Shown piece after piece: positions 44,235-53,561 of a DNA stretch of 64,000 nt. Both the position numbers and the translations under genes were made by a program. This stretch comes from RGIG2945 sp045540355 (lineage in GTDB: Bacteria; Bacillota; Clostridia; Oscillospirales; Acutalibacteraceae), in NCBI GenBank assembly GCA_045540355.1, contig JAZQHB010000072.1:62001-126000 (forward strand), given 5' to 3'. Positions within the stretch are counted from its first letter, which is position 1; each line of letters begins with the position of its first letter. The notes under the pieces are model-generated. The model was not told the origin of the DNA. It saw nothing but the letters and a program-made list of their open reading frames with translations, and did no database searches.

Positions 44235-47200
44235 ATGATTGATTCAAGCATTAAAAAAGTTCTGGTTATCGGTTCAGGTCCTATTATTATCGGACAGGCT
44301 GCAGAGTTTGACTACGCAGGAACACAGGCTTGCCGCTCACTTTCAGAAGAGGGCATCGAGGTTGTTCTTGTTAACTCAAACCCTGCTACAATTATGACAG
44401 ATAAGGATATTGCCAATAAGGTATATATCGAGCCTCTTACTGTTGATACGGTAACAAAAATTATTGAGATTGAAAAGCCCGATGCTATCTTGCCGACACT
44501 CGGCGGTCAGACAGGTCTTAACCTTGCAATGGAGCTTGAAGAAATCGGTGTTTTAAACAAGAATAATGTTAAGCTTATCGGTATTTCTTCAGATGCTATC
44601 AAGATGGCTGAAGACAGACAGGAATTCAAAGATACAATGGAAAGCATCAATGAGCCTTGTATCGAATCACTTGTTGTTGAAACGGTTGAAGATGCACTTG
44701 AGTTTTCCAACAGAATCGGCTACCCCGTAATCGTTCGTCCCGCTTATACATTGGGCGGAACAGGCGGCGGTATTGCAAACGATGCAAAAGAACTTGAGGA
44801 AATCGCATCAAACGGTATCAGACTTTCAAGAGTTAATCAGGTTTTGATTGAAAAATGCATTTCCGGCTGGAAAGAAATTGAATATGAAGTTATGCGTGAC
44901 AGTAAGGGTCATTGTGTAGTTGTATGTAATATGGAAAATGTTGACCCCGTCGGTGTTCATACAGGTGACTCCATAGTTGTAGCTCCTTGTCAGACACTTC
45001 CGCAGGAGCATCTTGATATGCTCAGAACTGCAGCTTTGAACATCATCACAGCACTCGGAATTGAAGGCGGATGTAATGTTCAGTTTGCACTTCACCCCGA
45101 TACTGCAGAATATGCTGTTATCGAAGTTAACCCCAGAGTTTCCCGTTCGTCAGCATTGGCATCAAAGGCAACAGGTTATCCGATTGCACGCCTTGCAGCT
45201 AAAATCGCACTCGGTCTCGGTTTTGACGAAATCAGAAATGTTGCAACAGGCGAAAGCTTCGCGAACTTTGAACCCGCAGTTGACTACTGTGTACTTAAAA
45301 TTCCGAAGTGGCCGTTTGATAAGTTCGTTACTGCAAAGAGAACACTCGGCACACAGATGAAGGCAACAGGCGAGGTTATGTCAATCGCTTGCACATTTGA
45401 ATCTGCACTTCATAAAGCAGTTCATTCACTCGAAGAAGGCAGAGAAAGTCTCCTTGATGAACGCATTATGAAGAAAGATGTTGAAGAATTAAGAGAAAGA
45501 CTTCATCGTGTAGATAACGAAAGACTTTATACAATCGCAGTATCTATCTACAAGGGTATTTCAATCGAAGAAATTTATGAAATCACAAAAATCAACAGAT
45601 GGTTCCTTAACAAAATCAAGGACATCGTTGATATGGAAAAACGCCTTCAGAGCGGTGTTTGCGATAAAGAAACAATCACAAAGGCAAAGCAGATGGGCTT
45701 TACCGACAACATGATTGCAAAGGATGTCGGAATTACACAGGCCGCAGTTAAAAATATGAGAAAGATGTGGGATATCAACCCCTCATTCTTAATCGTTGAT
45801 GCTTGTGCAACAGGTTCAGGCGGACAGACTCCGTACTATTATTCAGACTTCGGTCCTGAAAATCAGGGCGAATTCAAGTCTGACAGAAAGAAAGTTCTCG
45901 TTCTCGGTTCAGGTCCCATCAGAATCGGACAGGGTGTTGAATTTGACTACTGCTCGGTTCAGAGTGTATGGGCATTGAGAAAAGCAGGTTGCGAAACAAT
46001 CATCGTAAACAACAATCCCGAAACAGTTTCAACAGACTTCGATGTAGCGGACAAGCTCTATTTCGAGCCCCTCACTCCCGAATATGTTGCAAATATTGTT
46101 GAAGCTGAAAAACCCGACGGTGCAATCGTACAGTTCGGCGGTCAGACAGCTATCAAGCTTACAAAAGCATTGAATGACATGGGCGTTACTATCCTCGGTA
46201 CAGATGCTGACCATGTTGATGCTGCTGAAGACAGAGAACGCTTTGACGAAATCCTTGAAAACTGTGATATCGCAAGACCCAAGGGACAGACAATCTTCAC
46301 AACAGAAGAAGCACTTATCGCAGCTCATTCACTCGGCTATCCCGTACTCGTAAGACCCAGCTATGTTCTCGGCGGTCAGGGTATGCAGATTGCTGTATGT
46401 GATGACGATATCCGCGAATTTATGGCTATCATCACAAGAACAGTACAGGAACACCCCGTACTTGTTGATAAATATATTATGGGTCGTGAGGTTGAGGTTG
46501 ACGCAATCTGCGACGGCAGCGATATTCTTATCCCCGGCATCATGGAACACATTGACAGAGCAGGTGTTCATTCAGGCGACTCGATTTCAGTATATCCCGC
46601 ATTGACAATCAGCCAGGAAGTTCAGGATACAATGGTTGATTATACTCAACGACTTGCATCAGCACTTCAGGTTGTAGGTATGATGAATATTCAGTTCATC
46701 GTAATGGACGAGCAGGTATATATCATCGAGGTTAACCCGCGTTCATCAAGAACCGTTCCTTATATCAGTAAGGTAACGGGTGTACCCGCAATTGAGCTTG
46801 CAACAAGAGCAATGCTCGGCGAAAAGATTGAAGATATGGGCTACGGCACAGGTCTTTATAAGAGCAGCGGTTATTATGCAATCAAGCTTCCCGTATTCTC
46901 ATTTGAAAAGATTATCGGTGCTGACACAGCACTCGGACCCGAAATGAAATCAACAGGTGAAGTTTTAGGTATCTCAAAGGATTACAATGAAGCACTTGTC
47001 AAGGCTTTCGAAGGCGGCGGAATCTACCTTCCCAAGGACGGTAAGATTATCGTAACCGTAAGCGACAAGGATAAGACTGAAGTATGTGATATCATCAAGT
47101 CACTCGGTGAAACTCAGTTCAAGTTCTATGCAACACCCGGCACGAGAAAAGCAATGCTTGAGGCAGGAATTGAGGTTGAACCCATCAACAAGATTTCAGG

Positions 47201-47429
47201 CGAATCACCGAATATCCTTGATATGCTCAACGACGGCGATGTTTCACTTATCATCAACACACCCACACACGGTCGTGTTGAAAGTCGTGACGGCTTCAAA
47301 TTAAGAAGAATCGCAGTTGAAGCAGGCACACCGTCACTCACATCACTTGATGCTGCAAAGGCTCTCATGGAAAGCTCTTACATCGTTCGTGATGATGTAG
47401 TAAATGTAACAGATATCTCAACAATCTGA
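44235..47429 (+). CDS. carB: carbamoyl-phosphate synthase large subunit
   Basis: Makes carbamoyl phosphate from ammonia, bicarbonate and 2 ATP for pyrimidines and arginine. 1064 residues, two homologous ATP-grasp halves (KVLVIGSGPIIIGQAAEFDYAG near the start and KVLVLGSGPIRIGQGVEFDYCS at about 560), an oligomerisation domain and a C-terminal MGS-like allosteric domain. The ATG at 44235 follows AGGAGG. The small glutaminase subunit carA and other pyrimidine or arginine genes are not adjacent, which is unusual. Preferred-codon bias suggests high expression. Confidence 0.97.
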   Translation: MIDSSIKKVLVIGSGPIIIGQAAEFDYAGTQACRSLSEEGIEVVLVNSNPATIMTDKDIANKVYIEPLTVDTVTKIIEIEKPDAILPTLGGQTGLNLAMELEEIGVLNKNNVKLIGISSDAIKMAEDRQEFKDTMESINEPCIESLVVETVEDALEFSNRIGYPVIVRPAYTLGGTGGGIANDAKELEEIASNGIRLSRVNQVLIEKCISGWKEIEYEVMRDSKGHCVVVCNMENVDPVGVHTGDSIVVAPCQTLPQEHLDMLRTAALNIITALGIEGGCNVQFALHPDTAEYAVIEVNPRVSRSSALASKATGYPIARLAAKIALGLGFDEIRNVATGESFANFEPAVDYCVLKIPKWPFDKFVTAKRTLGTQMKATGEVMSIACTFESALHKAVHSLEEGRESLLDERIMKKDVEELRERLHRVDNERLYTIAVSIYKGISIEEIYEITKINRWFLNKIKDIVDMEKRLQSGVCDKETITKAKQMGFTDNMIAKDVGITQAAVKNMRKMWDINPSFLIVDACATGSGGQTPYYYSDFGPENQGEFKSDRKKVLVLGSGPIRIGQGVEFDYCSVQSVWALRKAGCETIIVNNNPETVSTDFDVADKLYFEPLTPEYVANIVEAEKPDGAIVQFGGQTAIKLTKALNDMGVTILGTDADHVDAAEDRERFDEILENCDIARPKGQTIFTTEEALIAAHSLGYPVLVRPSYVLGGQGMQIAVCDDDIREFMAIITRTVQEHPVLVDKYIMGREVEVDAICDGSDILIPGIMEHIDRAGVHSGDSISVYPALTISQEVQDTMVDYTQRLASALQVVGMMNIQFIVMDEQVYIIEVNPRSSRTVPYISKVTGVPAIELATRAMLGEKIEDMGYGTGLYKSSGYYAIKLPVFSFEKIIGADTALGPEMKSTGEVLGISKDYNEALVKAFEGGGIYLPKDGKIIVTVSDKDKTEVCDIIKSLGETQFKFYATPGTRKAMLEAGIEVEPINKISGESPNILDMLNDGDVSLIINTPTHGRVESRDGFKLRRIAVEAGTPSLTSLDAAKALMESSYIVRDDVVNVTDISTI

Positions 47430-47443
47430 TTTATATGAAAAAC

Positions 47444-47475
47444 AGGCACCGAGAAATCGGTGCCTTGAAAAATTT
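47444..47475 (+). terminator. terminator of carB
   Basis: Perfect 9-base-pair stem AGGCACCGA/TCGGTGCCT with a GAAA tetraloop, then TGAAAAATTTTTAT. Confidence 0.7.
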
Positions 47476-47618
47476 TTATGCAGCATAATTGTTTTTTGCC
47501 TTGAAAATAAATATTGCTGTGATATTTTAAACAGGGTGATTTAATAAAAGATAATCTGATATGACCGGGGAAACGAACACCCCGTGTTATAATTAAGGTT
47601 CAGGAGGTTATGTGATAA

Positions 47619-48257
47619 ATGGTAACATTTATTATTATACGGCACGGATACAGCGTGGGAAATAAAGAAAAACGATTTTCGGGGCAAATGAATGTTCCGT
47701 TAGATGAGGTTGGTCGTTCACAAGCAATATCAACCGCAGACTACATATTGAAGAATTTTCAGGTTGACAGTATTTATTCCAGTGATTTATCGCGTGCGTA
47801 TGAAACGGTAAAACCTGTTGCCGAGGCATTGGGTCTGGAAATATCCGAATGCAAAGATTTGCGGGAAGCAGATGTGGGGATTTGGCAGGGCAAACTCATT
47901 GAGGATATAAAAAAAGAATATCCCGACAGCTTTGCATTTTACAGAGATAATCCGGGACTTTTTCGTTTTGAAGGCGGTGAGGGGTATGCGGATTTGATGC
48001 ACCGCATAGTGCCGGCTTTTGAAAAGATTGCAGCAGAAAACGAGGGAAAAACTGTTCTTGTAGGCACTCACGGCGGTGTTGTCCGTGCTCTGCGGGTTGC
48101 GTGGAATGGTTTACCGATTGAAAGAATCAAAGAAATACCGCATGTACCGAACAGCTCGATAACGGTGGCGGAATATGCGGACGGCTCGGTGAATTGGTTG
48201 AGTATAGGATATGACGGACATCTTTCGGATAAAACGACTGAAGAGGGTATCAAATAA
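47619..48257 (+). CDS. histidine phosphatase family protein
   Basis: 212 residues of the phosphoglycerate mutase/phosphatase superfamily: RHG motif at residues 8-10 (IIRHGYSVGN), second histidine in VGTHGGVVRAL, and the DLREADVGIWQG acid loop. Candidate substrates include phosphosugars or alpha-ribazole phosphate; none can be chosen. CAGGAGG lies 11 bases before the ATG. A TATAAT with preceding TG is at 47588-47593, but I see no good -35 box. Confidence 0.88.
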   Translation: MVTFIIIRHGYSVGNKEKRFSGQMNVPLDEVGRSQAISTADYILKNFQVDSIYSSDLSRAYETVKPVAEALGLEISECKDLREADVGIWQGKLIEDIKKEYPDSFAFYRDNPGLFRFEGGEGYADLMHRIVPAFEKIAAENEGKTVLVGTHGGVVRALRVAWNGLPIERIKEIPHVPNSSITVAEYADGSVNWLSIGYDGHLSDKTTEEGIK

Positions 48258-48300
48258 GGATTGCGACCGAACCTTCGGAAGGATTTATAGCAATTAAAAC

Positions 48301-48338
48301 TGAAGCTGTATTAAACAAGTGGGTTTAATACAGCTTCA
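48301..48338. terminator. bidirectional terminator between phosphatase and ABC ATPase genes
   Basis: Perfect 16-base-pair inverted repeat TGAAGCTGTATTAAAC and complement, 6-base loop, between convergent genes; TTTT follows on the minus side. Confidence 0.8.
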
Positions 48339-48349
48339 ATGAATTTTGT

Positions 48350-49033
48350 TCAGTTTCTTTTGTCTTCGACAATTTTACCATCCTGTATGCGGATAACTCT
48401 CTGTGCTTCCGCGGCGATGTCGTTATCGTGGGTAATAAGAATGACAGTTCTGCCGTCCTCGTGAAGCTTGTGAAGTATTTTCATAACCTCACGACCGGAT
48501 GAGGAGTCGAGATTACCTGTAGGTTCGTCAGCAAGAATTATCGGCGGTTTTGCGGCAATCGCACGGGCAATTGCAACTCTCTGTTGCTGACCGCCTGACA
48601 TCTGTGCAGGGCGGTGGTGTATTCTTTTAGAGAGTCCGACCATTTCAAGTGCTTCGCTTGAAAGCTTGTGTCTTTCGTCTCTTTTCATACCTCTGTAGGT
48701 GAGGGGAAGCTCAACATTCGCTCTTGCATCAAGGTTTGTTATAAGGTTGAAACCTTGGAAAATAAAGCCGATTTTTTTATTTCTGATTTCAGATAATTCG
48801 TCATCTGTCATCTTTGAAACATCGACGCCGTCCATATAGTATTCACCGGAAGTGCAGACATCTAACAGTCCGAGCATATTCATTAAAGTAGATTTACCCG
48901 AACCGGATTGACCGATTATTGCGACAAACTCACCATGGTCAATTGTAAGACTGACACCGTCCAATGCACGGACTTCATTTTCACCGGGATTATATATTTT
49001 GTAGACATTACGAACATCAATTAAGTGTGCCAA
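48350..49033 (-). CDS. ABC transporter ATP-binding protein, MacB/LolD type
   Basis: 227 residues: Walker A GQSGSGKS, Q-loop FQGFNL, signature MSGGQQQR, Walker B ILADEPTGNLDS and H-loop. The SGGQQQRVAIARAIA/TGNLDSSSG context matches the MacB/LolD/BceA group, which usually partners an FtsX-fold permease. No permease gene is adjacent, so this ATPase is orphaned. TTG start at 49033 with AAAGGAG eight bases upstream. Confidence 0.9.
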   Translation of the reverse strand: MAHLIDVRNVYKIYNPGENEVRALDGVSLTIDHGEFVAIIGQSGSGKSTLMNMLGLLDVCTSGEYYMDGVDVSKMTDDELSEIRNKKIGFIFQGFNLITNLDARANVELPLTYRGMKRDERHKLSSEALEMVGLSKRIHHRPAQMSGGQQQRVAIARAIAAKPPIILADEPTGNLDSSSGREVMKILHKLHEDGRTVILITHDNDIAAEAQRVIRIQDGKIVEDKRN

Positions 49034-49131
49034 AATTGAAGCTCCTTTCGTTGAAGTATGAATATATTTTACGCCAAAAAATCCCTAAAGTCAACCGACT
49101 AATTGTTAAGTATATGAAAACAATTTTTTAA

Positions 49132-49160
49132 TTGACAAAATACGATAAAAGATGTATGAT
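49132..49160 (+). promoter_or_regulatory. promoter for mgtE
   Basis: TTGACA (49132-49137), 17-base spacer, TATGAT (49155-49160), about 200 bases before mgtE. Confidence 0.7.
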
Positions 49161-49221
49161 AATGTTTGTGGGTATATTGGTTTATGCCTATGAATTTTAC
49201 GAAAAATAAGAGGTGAAAAAG

Positions 49222-49308
49222 ATGTATGACGGGAGTGGCGGACAAAGTAATACCGCAAACAAAAAATACTATACGGACATCTTGAGTAATCTCACGCATC
49301 TTAAGTAG
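49222..49308 (+). CDS. small upstream ORF (28 codons) in the mgtE leader
   Basis: A 28-residue frame (MYDGSGGQSN...THLK) with AGAGGTG eight bases before its ATG, lying inside the mgtE leader and ending about 50 bases before mgtE. The ribosome site is as good as those of real genes here. It could be a leader peptide that couples translation to mgtE expression, by analogy with leader peptides of Mg transport genes in enterobacteria (inference). Composition is polar, with no transmembrane segment. Confidence 0.45.
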   Translation: MYDGSGGQSNTANKKYYTDILSNLTHLK

Positions 49309-49359
49309 TTCGTTATAGCTTTTTTGTACTTCCTGCGATTTTTTTCAAAGGAGGCAATC
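49309..49359 (+). promoter_or_regulatory. mgtE leader 3' part, possible SD-masking pairing
   Basis: Two T-runs (around 49320 and 49340) and CTTCCT, which can pair with the AGGAGG of mgtE across a T-rich loop. No conserved M-box motif is seen. Confidence 0.25.
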
Positions 49360-50739
49360 ATGAACGAACAAACTTTGATTTTTAATGATGTTTTCGAATT
49401 TCTTGAAAACAGGAAATTCACCAAACTCAAGGAGCTTTTGCAGGAAATGAATCCGGCGGATATAGCATTGCTTTTTGAGGGTTTAAAGGGTAAGGATATT
49501 CCGCTTGTTTTCAGATTTTTACCAAAAGAGCTTGCAGCGGAAACATTCTCTTATCTTGAATCGGATAAGCAGGTCCAACTGATAGATTCATTCAGTGATG
49601 TTGAGCTCAGAGAAATTACCGATAATATGTTCATTGACGATACCGTTGATATTATCGAAGAAATGCCTGCAAATGTTGTCACAAGAATTTTGAAAAATAC
49701 TGACAGCGAAACAAGAAAAATAATCAATGATATTTTAAAATACCCCAAGGATTCCGCAGGCAGTATTATGACAACGGAATTTTTGTATCTTGACGAGGGT
49801 ATGACGGTCAGAGAGGCTTTTCGGAAAATCCGTCAGGTTGGTGTTACCAAGGAAACTATCAACACTTGCTTTGTAACAAAAAGCAGAAAGCTTTTGGGTC
49901 AGATTTCACCGCTTGAGCTTTTGACGAACGATGAGGATACGCTTGTCACAGAGATAATGGATACCAATATTATCAAAGTCAGTACCCATGAAGATCAGGA
50001 AAATGTTGCAAGAATGTTTGATAAATATGACATCGCTGCAATGCCTGTAGTTGACAACGAGGACAGACTCGTCGGAATAGTAACATTCGACGATGCTATT
50101 GAAGTTTTGCAGGAAGAAAATACCGAGGATTTTGAAAAAATGGCAGCTATGATGCCTATTGAAGATTCTTACTTCAAAACATCTGTTTTCAAGCACGCAA
50201 GAAAAAGAGTGCTCTGGCTTCTTGTTTTGATGATATCGGCAACTTTTACGGGATTGCTTATAACGAAGTATGAAACCGCATTTGCAGCATTGCCTATATT
50301 GATATCATTCATACCGATGCTCATGGATACGGGCGGCAACTGCGGCTCCCAGACATCTACAATGATTATCCGAGGCTTTGCACTTGGTGAAATCAGCACG
50401 AGGGATTTTTTCAGAGTTATGTTCAAGGAATTCAGAATTTCCTTGATAGTCAGTTTAATCTTAGCAATCGTAAACGGACTGAGAATATTCCTCATGTATT
50501 ATAATTCCGAGTCCTTAGCGGCAACGAATACATCTCCGCTGATTTTGGCGGCAGTCGTTTCACTTTCTATAATTTGTGCAGTTATTATTGCGAAATTCGT
50601 CGGATGTGTTTTGCCGATGTTCGCAAAAATGTGCAAATTAGACCCGGCAATCATGGCATCACCGATGATTACAACCGTCGCGGATGCTGCAATTATATTT
50701 GTTTACTTTAATATAGCTATGAAATTTTTTAATATATAG
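49360..50739 (+). CDS. mgtE: magnesium transporter MgtE
   Basis: 459 residues: N-terminal superhelical domain (ALLFEGLKGKDIPLVFRFLPKELA), two CBS domains (about 130-260, with MTTEFLYLDEGMTVREAF and IMDTNIIKVS) that sense Mg, and a five-helix membrane domain with PMLMDTGGNCGSQ, the pore signature. Start ATG at 49360 after AAAGGAGG. The next gene starts 11 bases after the stop and may be co-transcribed. Confidence 0.95.
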   Translation: MNEQTLIFNDVFEFLENRKFTKLKELLQEMNPADIALLFEGLKGKDIPLVFRFLPKELAAETFSYLESDKQVQLIDSFSDVELREITDNMFIDDTVDIIEEMPANVVTRILKNTDSETRKIINDILKYPKDSAGSIMTTEFLYLDEGMTVREAFRKIRQVGVTKETINTCFVTKSRKLLGQISPLELLTNDEDTLVTEIMDTNIIKVSTHEDQENVARMFDKYDIAAMPVVDNEDRLVGIVTFDDAIEVLQEENTEDFEKMAAMMPIEDSYFKTSVFKHARKRVLWLLVLMISATFTGLLITKYETAFAALPILISFIPMLMDTGGNCGSQTSTMIIRGFALGEISTRDFFRVMFKEFRISLIVSLILAIVNGLRIFLMYYNSESLAATNTSPLILAAVVSLSIICAVIIAKFVGCVLPMFAKMCKLDPAIMASPMITTVADAAIIFVYFNIAMKFFNI

Positions 50740-50750
50740 GAGGGATTTTT

Positions 50751-51503
50751 ATGTACGCAGGTGCACAACTTTTTACTGTAAGAAAGTATACTCAAACACC
50801 CGAAGATATAAGGAATACTTTTAAAAAAGTTGCAGAAATCGGTTACAAATATGCACAGGTTTCAGCTATCGGTCCGATAGAGCCTGAAGAGCTTCGCGAT
50901 ATTGCTCTCGAAAGCGATGTTAAGATTTGTAACACACATTCAAATCAGGACAGAATTTTGAATGATACGGATGCACTGATTGCAGAGCATAAAATTTATA
51001 ATTGTAATCAGATAGGCATCGGCTCAATGCCCGGAAGATATCAGGGAAGTATTGAGGGTGTTAAGCAATTTATTGCTGATTATAAACCCGCTGCACAGAA
51101 AATCATCGACAACGGTATGACACTTGCGTATCATAACCACGCATTTGAATTTGTTCCATTTGACGGAGTAAGAGTATTTGATTATTTAGTGGAGAATTTT
51201 GAAGAGCTGCACTTTATTCCCGATGTATACTGGTTGCAGGTTGCAGGCAAAAATCCCGCAAAGGTTTTGGAAAGTCTTAAAGGCAGAGTTGAAGTTTGCC
51301 ATTTTAAAGACATAGTTCCCGACAAGGAAAATAATTTCAAAATGGCTCCTGTCATGGAAGGCAATCTTGATTTTGATGATATTATTGCTGCTTGCAACAA
51401 AGCGGATATTCAATATTGTATGGTTGAACAGGATCTTTGCTATGAATTGGATCCGTTTGACGCATTGGAAATCAGTTTCAAAAACTTGCAGAAAGTTTTA
51501 TAA
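50751..51503 (+). CDS. sugar phosphate isomerase/epimerase family protein
   Basis: 250-residue TIM barrel of the xylose isomerase-like superfamily (IolE/Hyi type). Likely metal and catalytic positions are in THSNQD, YHNHAFEF, PDVYWLQ, CHFKD and VEQD. Substrate unknown; neighbours give no pathway. TAGGAGGG precedes ATG. Confidence 0.87.
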   Translation: MYAGAQLFTVRKYTQTPEDIRNTFKKVAEIGYKYAQVSAIGPIEPEELRDIALESDVKICNTHSNQDRILNDTDALIAEHKIYNCNQIGIGSMPGRYQGSIEGVKQFIADYKPAAQKIIDNGMTLAYHNHAFEFVPFDGVRVFDYLVENFEELHFIPDVYWLQVAGKNPAKVLESLKGRVEVCHFKDIVPDKENNFKMAPVMEGNLDFDDIIAACNKADIQYCMVEQDLCYELDPFDALEISFKNLQKVL

Positions 51504-51515
51504 TTTGGCTGAAAT

Positions 51516-51532
51516 TGCCCATAGCACTATTT
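51516..51532 (+). repeat. 17-base noncoding repeat, copy 1
   Basis: TGCCCATAGCACTATTT, identical to 57453-57469 in the ctsR leader. Here it lies 36 bases before the lipoprotein gene. Confidence 0.6.
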
Positions 51533-51567
51533 TAAAAAATATTATATAAAAAGGAAGGTAAAAAACA

Positions 51568-52527
51568 ATGAAAAACAAAGTTATTAAGGTAATCTCTTTA
51601 CTTACAGCGATTGTAACACTTTTCTCTTTCGCAGCTTGCGGCGATAACAAAGATGACACAACTACAACCGAAAAAGCTGCAGATGCAGCTCAGACAGAAG
51701 TCATAACAAACGAAGACGGCGAAACTGAAATCGTTACTGTTGAAGATGATGAAACAACAGAAGATGAAAAAACTGAAGAAAACGAAGTAACTGAAGACGA
51801 TAAGTCTGAAGAAGATAAGACTGATAAAGAAGACAAGACAACCAAAAAGAATACCGAAAAAACAACTAAAGAAGAGAAGACAACTAAAAAAGAAACTACA
51901 ACTAAAAAAGAGGATAAAACCACAACAAAGAAACAGGAAAAAGAATATTCAAAAGCTGAAATCGTTAAGATTTGCACAGATGCTATAAACAAGGCTAAGA
52001 AAGAATCTCCCGGATACACAAAGCATAAGTATCAGAAGCTTGAAGGCGACCGTAGTCAGGTTCCGGGATTCTATAACTCACTCTTTGGCTTGTTTGAGGA
52101 AGATAAAACAAAGACATATAAAAAAGGCGAAGCTGATAAAACCAGTTTCGGCGTTGACGGTTATGTAGCAACAAAGGTATCTGACCTTGAAAGCATCAAG
52201 ATGGATATCAAAAACGGTAAATATGTAATCAACTACAAATTTGGCAAAGAAACAAATCCTGCTGATCTTAACAGTAAATACGGCAGATCTATGGATATCA
52301 TGACACCCGAAGAAGTAAGAAAAACAAGCATAGGTCTTATCAGTGATATTACAATGCAGTATTACGGTGGTTTCCTTACAGCAGAGATTGATATTGCTAC
52401 AGGCAGACTTACTTATATGAAGATGGGCTCTCATGTTGATGCTGAGGTTAATAAGAGCAAGCCTAATAAAGCATTTACAGTTAAAGATATCGTAAGTATT
52501 GCAACATACACAGACTTTAAGTGGTAA
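51568..52527 (+). CDS. lipoprotein with Lys/Thr/Glu-rich spacer, function unknown
   Basis: 319 residues. Type II signal peptide with lipobox FAAC (Cys24), then about 100 residues of low-complexity Thr/Lys/Glu/Asp sequence that would span the wall, and a C-terminal domain of about 180 residues (from about 130) that I do not recognise, with a beta-rich end (MQYYGGFLTAEIDIATGRLTYM). Probably exposed on the surface. AAGGAAGG precedes ATG. Confidence 0.75.
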   Translation: MKNKVIKVISLLTAIVTLFSFAACGDNKDDTTTTEKAADAAQTEVITNEDGETEIVTVEDDETTEDEKTEENEVTEDDKSEEDKTDKEDKTTKKNTEKTTKEEKTTKKETTTKKEDKTTTKKQEKEYSKAEIVKICTDAINKAKKESPGYTKHKYQKLEGDRSQVPGFYNSLFGLFEEDKTKTYKKGEADKTSFGVDGYVATKVSDLESIKMDIKNGKYVINYKFGKETNPADLNSKYGRSMDIMTPEEVRKTSIGLISDITMQYYGGFLTAEIDIATGRLTYMKMGSHVDAEVNKSKPNKAFTVKDIVSIATYTDFKW

Positions 52528-52546
52528 TTTTTGATTGGAGCACAAT

Positions 52547-53470
52547 ATGGATACAAGACTTGAACATTTTAAACTCTTTATGGATACGCTCAACTTCCCA
52601 GAGGAAGCAAAAGCTGACCTTCTGAAAACAAGAGAAGAATTTGCAAAAACCGATTATTATAAAGAGTTTGAAGCTTTTTATGAGGAGTATGAAGCTGATT
52701 ATAAGAATTATAAAAACAAGGAAAATCGCAAAAGACTTGAAGAAATCGCAGAGGAAATCTCAATCCCTGAAGAAAAGCTTTACATGATTTATTTTATCGG
52801 CTTATCTCAGCACCTCATGAAGCTTTACGAAGAAAACGGAATATCAATGGATATATATTGGGATTCGATGAGCGATTTAAGAGCAAAGCTTTTTGAGTGT
52901 AAGAATGTTTACGATATTTGGGGAACATTTGTCGGCGGTTGGTTTGTCGGATTTTTCAAGCTCGAACGCTTCAAAATTGGTCGTCTTGAGTATGAAGAAG
53001 TCAAGTTTGAGCTTGACGAATACAAAAAGCACGGAATAGAACTTAAAAACGGAGATACGGTAATCAACATACATATTCCGTCAGGTGAGCCTTTTTCCTT
53101 TGATATCCGTCTTGATTCATACAAGAGAGCTTATGAGTTTTACAAAAAGCATCGCAAGGGTAATCTTATTGCGTTTGTATGCGGCTCATGGCTTTTATAT
53201 CCCGGTAACAAAGAATTTTATCCCGAAAATTCTAACATCATAGATTTTGCTGATGATTTTGAAATTTTCGCATCAGCATCTGATGAAGAATTCCACGACA
53301 GCTGGAGAGTTTTCAACAAACCTAATGAAACACCTTTGGAAGAACTGCCCGAAGATACATCTTTGAGAAGAGCGTACAAAAAACGCCTTTCTGAAAAAGG
53401 TGAGTTTGGCTTCGGAAAAGGTATAATAATCTTTGACGGTGAAAAATTATTAACTAAAGGCAATTCATAA
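52547..53470 (+). CDS. GNAT-like acyltransferase domain protein
   Basis: 307 residues, recognised as the two-part acyltransferase family (NAT_N plus GNAT_C) by NVYDIWGTFVGGWFVGFF, FKIGRLEYEEV, INIHIPSGEPFS and DSYKRAYEFYKKH. Substrate unknown. The ATG at 52547 has GGAG six to seven bases upstream. No signal peptide. Confidence 0.75.
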   Translation: MDTRLEHFKLFMDTLNFPEEAKADLLKTREEFAKTDYYKEFEAFYEEYEADYKNYKNKENRKRLEEIAEEISIPEEKLYMIYFIGLSQHLMKLYEENGISMDIYWDSMSDLRAKLFECKNVYDIWGTFVGGWFVGFFKLERFKIGRLEYEEVKFELDEYKKHGIELKNGDTVINIHIPSGEPFSFDIRLDSYKRAYEFYKKHRKGNLIAFVCGSWLLYPGNKEFYPENSNIIDFADDFEIFASASDEEFHDSWRVFNKPNETPLEELPEDTSLRRAYKKRLSEKGEFGFGKGIIIFDGEKLLTKGNS

Positions 53471-53475
53471 ACGAT

Positions 53476-53503
53476 AAAAACTTCCTTTCGGGGAAGTTTT
53501 TTG
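53476..53503 (+). terminator. terminator of acyltransferase gene
   Basis: 10-base-pair stem AAAAACTTCC/GGAAGTTTTT, short loop, continuing into a T-run. Confidence 0.85.
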
Positions 53504-53504
53504 T

Positions 53505-53533
53505 TTGCAGTTTTTTTCTTTAGATGATATAAT
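53505..53533 (+). promoter_or_regulatory. promoter for NodB-like deacetylase gene
   Basis: TTGCAG (53505-53510), 17-base spacer, TATAAT (53528-53533), about 29 bases before the start codon. Confidence 0.65.
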
Positions 53534-53561
53534 GTCAACATAGTGACCGAGGAGGTGCAGC

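Noticed and set aside
49161..49359. M-box magnesium riboswitch before mgtE
   Set aside because: Leader length would allow it, but I could not find the conserved M-box core.
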